Virus record (IMG/VR): IMGVR_UViG_3300043496_000088
Location: 1 to 47,057 of that record
Source: a virus
Reading direction: 5' to 3' (one strand)
DNA: 47,057 bases
Below are positions 22,887 through 31,500 of the stretch, piece by piece (position 1 is the stretch's first letter; each line of letters opens with the position of its first letter). The notes under the pieces are model-generated. The model saw only the letters and a program-made list of their open reading frames with translations, did not search any database and was not told where the DNA came from. The translations under genes and the position numbers were made by a program.

Positions 22887-25451
22887 TTGGCCCAATCTGT
22901 AATCCAACCGTCCTTCTCCGCCGGGGAACTTTCCCTCAACCTCTTCGCCCGCGTGGACCTCGACAAATACCACGTCGGGGCCGCCTTGATGCGGAACTTC
23001 TTCGTGGACTATCGCGGGGGCGCGAGCACCCGCCCAGGCACGGAGCTTGTGGATCGCACCAAGAACCCTAATGTCCCCGGGAGGCTGGTCCCCTTCATCT
23101 TCTCCCAGGAGCAGTCCTACGTCCTCGAACTCGGGGACTTCTACATGCGCTTCATCGCCAACGGAAGCCAACTCCTCCGCCCCGCCACCAACATCACCTC
23201 CATCGTCTTCGCGCCCATAGGCCAGTTCGACTCCGCGGCCCACGGCCTCACGACCGGCCAGACCGTGTACATCACGGGCATCGGGGGGATGGACTACCTC
23301 AACAACCGCTCCTACATCGTGTTCGTCATCAACCCCGGGCGGTTCAGCCTCACCACTCTGGACGGGGTGCCGGTCAACACGGTGGCGGGCGGGTACACCG
23401 GCGGGGGCACCGTGGCGGCGGTGTACGAGATCGCCACCCCCTGGAGCTACATCGACCTGCCGAAGCTCAAGTTCGTGCAGTCCGCCGATGTGATGACCTT
23501 CACGCATCACCTTTACCCCATCCAGAACCTCTCGCGCACAACGCCCTCCACCTTCACCCTAACCCCCGAGGTCATCGGCTCGACGGTCCCGGCTCCCACC
23601 GGCCTCACGGTGGTCCCTACAACCCCCGGTCCCCTCACCTACGGCTACCTAGTCTGCGCCGTCTCGGCCTCCGGGGAGCGCAGCCTTCCCTCCGCTGGGG
23701 CCTCAGCCGACTCCGACCCGTTGGACCAAAACACCGGGGTTGTGGAACAACTTTCCTGGGACCCGATGCCCGCTGCGGACCACTTCGACATCTTCAAGGC
23801 CGGCCCGGTGCCAACCGGCTCCCCCTTCCCAACCTACTACGGCTACATCGGCTCATCCGCCACCAACACCTTCGTGGACAACAACATCGGGCCGGACTAC
23901 AACAACTCGCCCCCGACCTTCAAGAACCCCTTCGCGGGGGGCCAGAACCCAGGCTGCGTCACCTACTACCAACAGCGGAAGGTATACGCCAACCTCCCCA
24001 TCAACCCGCAGGAGATGGACTTCTCCCGGGTGGGGCAGTATTCCAACTTCGACACCTCCTTCGGGGTCCTCGACTCCGACGCCATCCAAATCTCCATCGC
24101 CTCCCGGCAGGTGAATGAGATTGTGTCGATGGTGTCCACCGCCTCAGGCCTCGTGGTCCTCACCTCCGGCGGGGCCTTCCAAGTCTCGGGCGGGGCCCCC
24201 ACAGCCGCCGTCACCCCCTCAAACATCGTGGCCCTGCCTCAGGCCTCCAGCGGCACCAACGACCTGCCCCCCATCGTGGTGAACTACGACATCCTGTTCG
24301 TGCAGAACAAGGGAGCCATCGTCCGCGACCTCGCGTACAACTTCTACCTCCAAACCTTCTACGGCTTCGACCGCAGCGCGCTGTCCAACCACCTCTTCTT
24401 CGGCCACCAACTGAAGGAGTGGGCGTGGGCCGAGGAGCCGTTCAAGATCATCTGGGCCACGAGGGATGACGGGAAGCTCCTCTCCCTCACCTACGTCCCC
24501 GAGCAGGAGGTGTATGGCTGGGCCCAGCACGACACCCAAGGGGTCTTCGAGTCCGTGTGCAGCGTGCCTGAGGGCATGGAGGACGCGGTGTACTTCATCG
24601 TCCAACGCTTCGACTCCCAGGGGCGTCAAATCCGCTACATCGAGCGCATGGCCTCCCGCCACTTCATCCGCGTTGAGGACGCTTGGTGTGTGGACTGCGG
24701 CGTGGGTACGCCCCTAAACCGCCCCCACTTCGGGTTCTTCATGAACCAAACCTCTTCGGGGTTTGTGAAGCTGGGAGCGGATACCGGCACCCCCTTCCAC
24801 TCCGGGTGGCTGGGGGTCATCATCTGGTTGGATGTGGGAGGGAAGCTGAAGGTCACTTCTATCCTCTCCTCCACCGAGGTCGAGTGTGAGGTCCTAGAGC
24901 CCGTGGGGAACCAAATCCCGGGGACCGAATCCCCCCGCTACTTCCAAATCCAGGGCCTCACCTGGGGCTACGCGGGAGAGCAGGAGACCTTTGCGGGCCT
25001 TTGGCACCTCGCGGGGCTGGAGGTGAGTGTGCTGGCCGATGGCATGAGCGTGGGGCCCATCAGGGTCACGGACGACGGGCAGATCAGGCTCCCCTACCCG
25101 GCCTCCAAGGTGTGGGCGGGCCTTCCCTTCCAAGCCCAGCTTCAGACCCTCTACCTCGACGTGGGGGAGCCGACCATCCAGGGCAAGAGGAAGAAGGTGT
25201 CGGCTGCGACCGTGAGGGTGGACCAATCCCGCGCGATCCTCATGGGCGAAACCTTCGACGACCTGTCCCCCTTCAAGCCCGACCTCACCGACTACTCCAT
25301 CCCCGAACCGCTGTACTCCGGCGACCAACGCATCATCATCGACGGGAGTTGGAGCGAGACCGGCCAAGTCGCCATCCAAGTCGATGACCCCCTCCCCGCC
25401 ACCATCCTTGGCATCATTCCAGAGGTGACACTTGGCGACACTGGCAGCTAG
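22887..25451 (+). CDS. Tail nozzle (T7 gp12-like tubular protein B)
   Basis: 854 aa. The N-terminus PSFSAGELSLNLFARVDLDKY and FFVDYRGGASTRPGTELV is the conserved start of podovirus nozzle proteins (F..GE.SP.L..R.D..KY...+..N..+...GG...RPG). A hexameric tail tip is expected. The central fibronectin-like segment PTGLTVVPTTPGPLTYGYLV (about 231-250) may be an Ig/Fn3-type domain. The start codon is TTG at 22887. The 3' end overlaps the next gene by 20 nt. Confidence 0.92.
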   Translation: MAQSVIQPSFSAGELSLNLFARVDLDKYHVGAALMRNFFVDYRGGASTRPGTELVDRTKNPNVPGRLVPFIFSQEQSYVLELGDFYMRFIANGSQLLRPATNITSIVFAPIGQFDSAAHGLTTGQTVYITGIGGMDYLNNRSYIVFVINPGRFSLTTLDGVPVNTVAGGYTGGGTVAAVYEIATPWSYIDLPKLKFVQSADVMTFTHHLYPIQNLSRTTPSTFTLTPEVIGSTVPAPTGLTVVPTTPGPLTYGYLVCAVSASGERSLPSAGASADSDPLDQNTGVVEQLSWDPMPAADHFDIFKAGPVPTGSPFPTYYGYIGSSATNTFVDNNIGPDYNNSPPTFKNPFAGGQNPGCVTYYQQRKVYANLPINPQEMDFSRVGQYSNFDTSFGVLDSDAIQISIASRQVNEIVSMVSTASGLVVLTSGGAFQVSGGAPTAAVTPSNIVALPQASSGTNDLPPIVVNYDILFVQNKGAIVRDLAYNFYLQTFYGFDRSALSNHLFFGHQLKEWAWAEEPFKIIWATRDDGKLLSLTYVPEQEVYGWAQHDTQGVFESVCSVPEGMEDAVYFIVQRFDSQGRQIRYIERMASRHFIRVEDAWCVDCGVGTPLNRPHFGFFMNQTSSGFVKLGADTGTPFHSGWLGVIIWLDVGGKLKVTSILSSTEVECEVLEPVGNQIPGTESPRYFQIQGLTWGYAGEQETFAGLWHLAGLEVSVLADGMSVGPIRVTDDGQIRLPYPASKVWAGLPFQAQLQTLYLDVGEPTIQGKRKKVSAATVRVDQSRAILMGETFDDLSPFKPDLTDYSIPEPLYSGDQRIIIDGSWSETGQVAIQVDDPLPATILGIIPEVTLGDTGS

Positions 25452-25860
25452 GGCCTTCCGCCCCGGGGACCACCTCCCCCTCCGCGACCTCGACGCCCAA
25501 GGTGTGGAGATGTTTGGCGTGCGGCCTGAGGAGGCGTTGGAGATTGCGGCGGGGATGAGCACGGAGCATTTCCTCGTGTTCCTCAACGGCCAACCGGCTG
25601 CGGCGTGGGGCTACGCCTCCCACGGGATTGGCTCCGCGACAGCCTACGGGTGGTTGCTCACGTCCCCGTTGGTGGAGGAGTGCCCCCTCCTGTTCCTCCG
25701 GGAGAGTAAAAAGGCCGTCCAATACATCCTGAGGCGCGCTTTACGCCTTGAGGTTACTGTACTTCCGGGGCATACTACTTCGATCCATTGGCTCAAGTGG
25801 CTCGGTTTTCTTCCCTGCGGCGAAACACCACACTTCCTCACCTTTGAAAGGACCCGCTGA
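25432..25860 (+). CDS. Small internal virion / GNAT-like protein, 142 aa
   Basis: Located where T7 encodes gp13 and where related phages encode a GNAT-like virion protein. It has an acidic N-terminus, FLVFLNGQPAAAWGYASHG as a strand pair (residues 45-63), a helix ESKKAVQYILRRALR, then a Trp/Leu strand (SIHWLKWLGFLPCGE) close to the usual end of GNAT folds (IRWLKWLGF). Acetyltransferase activity is not assured since the acetyl-CoA-binding R/Q-x-x-G-x-G/A motif is not evident. TTG start at 25432 with GAGGTG upstream. Confidence 0.7.
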   Translation: MATLAARAFRPGDHLPLRDLDAQGVEMFGVRPEEALEIAAGMSTEHFLVFLNGQPAAAWGYASHGIGSATAYGWLLTSPLVEECPLLFLRESKKAVQYILRRALRLEVTVLPGHTTSIHWLKWLGFLPCGETPHFLTFERTR

Positions 25861-26438
25861 TGGCCTTCCTCGCCGCAATCCCCGCCGCTTTCGCCGCCGT
25901 TGCGGCCTCCTCCGCCACTGCCGCACAAGCCGCCATCGTGGTCTCCACGGTTGCCACCGCTGCATCCGCCGCAACGGCTGGGGTGTCCGCCTACTCCTCC
26001 TACAAGCAGTCCCAGTTCCAAGCCAAGGTGGCCCAGAACAACGCCGAGATTGCCGCCAACAACGCCAAGCAGGCGGCGCAGGCGGGGAGCGTCGCCGAGT
26101 CCGTGAGCCGGATGGCGACCTCGCGCAAGGTCGGTGCGGCCCTGGCGGCCCAAGGCGCAAGCGGGGTGGATGTGGCCTCCGACTCCTCCAGCGACCTTCG
26201 GGGCGCGTTGGTGAACGAGGGGGAACTCGACGCCCTCACCATCCGGCACAATGCGGCCTCTAACGCCCTCGGCTTCATGCAACAGTCGGCGGGCTTTAGT
26301 TCCGAGGCCTCCCTCGACAAGCGGGCGGGCCGGATGGCGGCGGCTGGAGGGGTCCTCAACGTTGGCTCCTCCTTCATCGGCGGGGCCTCCAGCGTTGCCT
26401 CCAAGTACGCTTCCTTCCAGCAATCAGGGGCGATGTAG
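25860..26438 (+). CDS. Internal virion protein, T7 gp14-like
   Basis: 192 aa. An Ala-rich hydrophobic N-terminus (residues 2-45) is followed by a coiled helix (KQSQFQAKVAQNNAEIAANNAKQAAQAGSV-like, many Ala/Gln/Asn) and a Gly/Ser C-terminus. This is the normal composition of gp14-type ejection proteins, which insert into the outer membrane during DNA entry. Gene order gp13-like, gp14-like, gp15-like, gp16-like is kept. Confidence 0.8.
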   Translation: MAFLAAIPAAFAAVAASSATAAQAAIVVSTVATAASAATAGVSAYSSYKQSQFQAKVAQNNAEIAANNAKQAAQAGSVAESVSRMATSRKVGAALAAQGASGVDVASDSSSDLRGALVNEGELDALTIRHNAASNALGFMQQSAGFSSEASLDKRAGRMAAAGGVLNVGSSFIGGASSVASKYASFQQSGAM

Positions 26439-28571
26439 ATGGCGAGCGTTCCAGAGCCCTCGGGCCAGCGCGTCCTCCCTGATGGGGGCCAACAGCCGTA
26501 TCAGAACATTCGGGCCAACCCGGATGCCTTCGGCGCGCCGATTGCTAGGGGCCTCGGGGCTGTGGCCCAAGAGGCGGATCAAGCCTCCAACGTCCTGGCG
26601 CAGCACGCCGAGGTCCTAGCGGGCCTCGACAACAAGGCCAAGTCCGACGAGGCCGCCATCAACGCGACCCAAGCGGCGAATGAAATCTTCACCAAGTACA
26701 CCCTGGATGAGCGGGGGGCTAAGGCGCTCCCGGCCTTCCCCTCCTACGTCGAGGACATCAAGAAGGCCCGGGAGGAAGGTCGAGGCACCCTCACCTCCCC
26801 GATGGCCAAGCAGATGTACGACGTGCAGACCCGACAGGTGGTGGCCAACCTCACGGGCTCCATGTCCCGCTTCGCCGCCGGGGAACAGCGCAAGTACATC
26901 GAGCAAACCTCCATCTCCCTGGAGGCCAACGCCGCCGACCTCATGACCCTGCACCCCGGGGACGCGGGGCTTGAGCAAGCCTACCTTGAGACCTCGGCCC
27001 GGGAGACCAAGTTCCGGGCCCTCAACGCCGGGCTGGACACGCCCGAGGACAACACCAACACCGAGCGGATGCTGAAGGACAGCCGGGGGAAGGTGTACGC
27101 GACGGTGGCCATCAACATCGCTGTCACGGACCCCGCCGGGGCGCAGGACTACCTTGAAGCCCGCAAGGACCTCATGGACCCTCAGGCCTACGCGGCGGCC
27201 CAGATGAAGCTCAAGCCCGCTGTCATGGCCAACGACGCGGCCAACGACGCGCAGGCTGCGGTGGGTGAGGTGTTGGGCGGCGGGACTGGGGGGCCCTCAG
27301 GCTTCGCCAAGTTCGACACCCCTGAGGCTGGGATGAAGGCGGCGGACACCAACCTCCAGTCCTACGGGAAGAAGGGCATCGACTCCATCTCGGAGGTCAT
27401 CAGCCGCTGGGCCCCGCCCTCCGAGAACAACACCGCCGCCTACATCGCCACGGTGGCGAAGGCAACGGGGATTGGGGCGAATGACAAGATCGACCTGGGG
27501 AACCCTGCGGTGCGTTCCAAGCTCCTCGCGGCGATGGCGGTTGTGGAGAAGGGGAAGAATAACAACCCCCTGAACCTGAGGCCTTTGGCGAATGGGAGTT
27601 GGGAGGGCCAGAGCGTGGACAGCGCCTCAGGGGGCGCGCCGACCTCCTCCCAACTCATGGCCAACATGGAGGGGGCCATTGCCAAGGCGGGTGCGAGGGC
27701 TGAGGCCCGCTACCCCGGCAACGCGGTCTACCGCAACCAAGTTGAGGCCCAAGCCATGAGCTTCCTCAACCGCCGGATCACCGCCGCCAAGGACATCGAG
27801 GGCTCTGCGGCCATCAGCCTCCTGAACGTCATCGACGCTGGGGACATTCAGGACATGCAGGGGCTCCTCTCCACCGGGGCCGAGACTATCCAGCAGTACA
27901 ACGCCCTGCCCCCTACGGGTCGCGCCGCGGTTGACAGCGCCCTGCGGCGCAACGCCAACGAACTCACCCTTGAGCGCCAGCAGACCCTCACGACCTACAA
28001 CGGGCTGTGGGCGAACAGGAACAACGACCCCCAAGCCTACCTCAACGCGGACATCAATTCCATGGACCTGAGGGCGAAGGATCGCATCACCGCCCTCAAG
28101 CAACAGCAGGAGTTCAGGGCCAAGCCTCAGGCGATGGTGGACAAGCCGTTTAACTCCATCATCCACTCCCCGGAGTTCGCCTCCGTCCTAGGCACCCTCG
28201 GCATCAAGCGGAGTGAGGGCTCCCTTCAGACGGCGGATTACTCCCACCTACTCGGAGCCGTGGCCGCCGAGCTTGACAACTGGCGGGCCAAGAACCCTCA
28301 GGCCGTCCCCGACACCAAGGCGCAGGCCTCCATCATCGCGCGGGCCACGGCGGCGCAGGGCACCTACAGGGAGACCTTCCTTGGCATCCCGGTCTCAGGG
28401 CCGAAGCCTATTACCGAGGAGAACTACACCGAGGTTCAGGGAGCCTCCCGCGCGTTTGACGTGAGTGAGGAGGACCGCAAGGGGGCCATTGGGTATCTCC
28501 AATCCCAGGGCCTCCCGGTCGATGAAATGTCCATCGCCAAGGTGGTGCACGATGCAAGGGGGACGAAGTAA
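26439..28571 (+). CDS. Internal virion protein, T7 gp15-like, with lytic-domain remnant
   Basis: 710 aa. Mostly helical. Residues about 285-345 contain FAKFDTPEAGMKAADTNLQ, YGKKGIDSISEVISRWAPPS and NNTAAYIATV, a widespread phage virion module. About 40 residues later comes KGKNNNPLNLRPL..GSWEGQ, which resembles the NNPGNIR start of that same module. In the proteins I know, NNPGNIR comes before the FDTPEAG part, so the order appears permuted here. The protein likely forms the periplasmic tube of the ejectosome with the next protein. The start overlaps nothing; the stop forms TAATG with the next gene. Confidence 0.8.
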   Translation: MASVPEPSGQRVLPDGGQQPYQNIRANPDAFGAPIARGLGAVAQEADQASNVLAQHAEVLAGLDNKAKSDEAAINATQAANEIFTKYTLDERGAKALPAFPSYVEDIKKAREEGRGTLTSPMAKQMYDVQTRQVVANLTGSMSRFAAGEQRKYIEQTSISLEANAADLMTLHPGDAGLEQAYLETSARETKFRALNAGLDTPEDNTNTERMLKDSRGKVYATVAINIAVTDPAGAQDYLEARKDLMDPQAYAAAQMKLKPAVMANDAANDAQAAVGEVLGGGTGGPSGFAKFDTPEAGMKAADTNLQSYGKKGIDSISEVISRWAPPSENNTAAYIATVAKATGIGANDKIDLGNPAVRSKLLAAMAVVEKGKNNNPLNLRPLANGSWEGQSVDSASGGAPTSSQLMANMEGAIAKAGARAEARYPGNAVYRNQVEAQAMSFLNRRITAAKDIEGSAAISLLNVIDAGDIQDMQGLLSTGAETIQQYNALPPTGRAAVDSALRRNANELTLERQQTLTTYNGLWANRNNDPQAYLNADINSMDLRAKDRITALKQQQEFRAKPQAMVDKPFNSIIHSPEFASVLGTLGIKRSEGSLQTADYSHLLGAVAAELDNWRAKNPQAVPDTKAQASIIARATAAQGTYRETFLGIPVSGPKPITEENYTEVQGASRAFDVSEEDRKGAIGYLQSQGLPVDEMSIAKVVHDARGTK

Positions 28572-31500
28572 TGGCCGACCCGATTGACTGGGGCGGTTAC
28601 GCCCAACGCAAGGCGCAGGAGAAGGCGGCGATCAATCAGGCGCAGGGGGACGCCGTGAGCCCCCAAGCCGCCATTGATGCCATCCGCATCGCGCCTGAGG
28701 CTCAAGTCCCCCCCGACGTGGGGATGCAGGACCCTGAGCCCCTGGTGGCCCAAGCGCGCCAACGCCAGAACACCTCCCACCTTGAGGCCTCTCCGCCCCT
28801 CACGTCCTTCGTGGCAAGCTCCCCCGCCAAGGCCGCTGCGGTCTCCGACGACTACGGCTCCCTGGCCAAGATCGGCTCCAAGCTCAACGAGTGGAACGCC
28901 ACGGCTACCGAGGACTTCTTTGCCCCCGGGAAAGCCTCGGGCCGCGCCCTCCTCCGTGACGCCCATGACTGGTTCACCTCGGGGCCGGAAAAGTCCCCTC
29001 TCGCCCTGATCCCCGGGTTCAGCGAGAAGGACAAGAAGCTGGGGGGCGTGCTGGCCGACCTGTTCGGGGTGGCGGTGTCGCCAATTACAGGGGCCCTGAA
29101 CGCCGCCGCGCGACCCCTCAGCGCCATTCCCTCCTCCAAGTTGGTGGATGGCAAGTTCGTCCCCCTCACCCAGCCTGAGCGGCAAGCCCAAGCCGCCAAC
29201 ATTCTAGGCACCGCTCTTGCGGGCCTAGGGGCCGGGGGGCTGTTCCGCGCACCCCCCATCCGCCCAGGGCCAGTGAACGAAGGTCTCGTGGGCCAACGGC
29301 TTCGTCTCACTGGCCCGAAGGAGGAGGTCCCGAACGCGGTGTTCGAGGACTTCAAGGCCCCCGGCGTTGAGCCCGCGCATACTCCAGTCTACGGAGCCGT
29401 GGCCGAGATGGACGCGGCCCAGGTGACGCGGTTGCAGGAGGCGGTGGCGGAGAGCCAGACGCACACCAGGGCCCCCGCCCTCATGGAGGACTACCTCGAA
29501 AACCACACGGACGCCGGGGGCCAAGTCGTGGCGGTCCCTGCGGACACGGTTGCCAAGCTGTGGGCCGATGGCCACAACGTCTTCGCGGACCAACAGACCG
29601 CCATTCAGGATGCCCTCATCTCGGGCTCCGACCTCCAAATCCCCCTGTCCACCTACCTCACTGAGACCGCCGGGAAGCCCTTTGCCGAGGACCTTAATGC
29701 GGCGGTGAGGTTTAGGGAGAATGGGGTGAGCATTGAGGAGGTGAAGGACCTCCCGACTGAAACCCCCGGCTACGACGTGTACCACGGCTCCGCTGAACCC
29801 ATTGATGAGTTCGACATCTCCCAAACGCGGGAGGAGGGCGGCTGGTTCTTTAAGGACCGTGCGGCTCTGGAGGACAGCCAGTACGGGCGCAACGGGAGGG
29901 TGGTCTCCACCCACCGCATCAACCCCCAAAAGGTCTACACCCCCACGATGTTCGAGCAGGCGACGGCGGTTGCCGGTGGGGGGTATGATGACTACGGTGT
30001 GGGGGCCCTGCTTAAGAAGGGGGACCAGTTCACGGGGGGTGTGGGCGCGCGCAACGCCATTGCCCGCAAGGCGAAGGAGGCCGGGTACGACGCCATTGAC
30101 TGGTCGGATGCCGGGCACATCACCGTGCTGGATAACAAGGCGTTCGTCCGTAAGCCTAAGGCGAGGGCGGTTGAACTCCCCGAGGATGTGGGGCCGGAGT
30201 TCGCGGAGGGTGTGAGGACTATCGCGGCCAAGGCGGACAGTGTGGTCGAGCAAGTCTTCAAAGAGGCCGCCCTCGACAAACTCTTCCTCAACCCCAAAGC
30301 CGCCGGGATGACCGAGGGCCAGATGTCCCGGTACTCCGCCCGCGTTGAGGAGGCCCAAGCCGCCCTACACGACCGCCTCCTCCAGCGCACCTACAATCAA
30401 ATCCGCCGGGAGCGCACCCCCGAGTGGAAGGAGCAGGTGGTCCAGCGGTTCGCGGAGGCCGAACAGACGGTGGCCGCCGACCCGGCCCTACAGGCCTACA
30501 GCGCCTTACGGAGCGGCAAGGGCACCTTGGGGGAGCCGATCGAGGCTCCCTTCAAGCTCTCCTCTGAGGACCAGATCGCCCTACACGGCAAGGACCAGGG
30601 GCTCCCCTCCTCCATGTTCTCCCGCAACGGCCTGATGGCCGACGATGTGGCGGAACTCCTGGGCTTCCCCAACGGCCTCAAACTCATGGAGTCCTTGGTG
30701 GAGACCCACGCCGCCGTTGGGGACCGCACGGTGAGGGAGTTCGTGAAGGATGAGACGCAGGCTCTTGCGGAGCAGGCGAACAGGGAAACCTTGGGGTACG
30801 ACATCTCGCCCGAGGGGATGCTTGAGGCGGCGAGGGAACTCGTGGCCAGCCCTGAGATTGAGGACGTGTTGATCGACACCCTCAAGGACTTTGCCGCTGA
30901 GCGGGGCCTGCCGTTTGACGCGGCGGCTGTGAAGGACCTTGCGAAGTCTCAGTTTGACAAGCTCCCGGTGAAGGAGGCCATCCGCACGCGAGCCTTCGTG
31001 GACAACATGCGACGCCTCGGGAACAAAGCCGAGGTGGCTCTGATGGACGACAAGGACCTCAAGGCCTTCCAGTTCAAGCAACAGCAACTTCTCCAGTACC
31101 ACCAAGTCGCGATGTCCACCTTCCTCGCCAAGAAGTACGGCATCGCCACGAGGAAGTTCGCCAAACTCGCCCGGCGCAAAACCATCCAGGGGATGGCTCA
31201 ACCCTACCTCGACCAACTCCACTCCTACCTCCCGCGCGTTGGGTTCCCCTCCAAGCGCAACGTCCTCGAACTCGGTGAGGCCCTTGGGGGCGTGACGGTT
31301 GAGGACTTCGTGAGCGCGGTGATCTCCGTCAACTCCGCTTTCCCGGAGGTCCCGCGTACCGAGGGCAACCTCCCCGACCTTCAGGTCCAAGAGTTTTGGG
31401 CCGTGAGAGAGTTCGTGTACGCCATGGACAAGTTCGGTCGGGAGGTGCAGACCCTCAAGACCGTGGATGGGAGGGCGGACTTTGAAGCCACCGTTGAACG

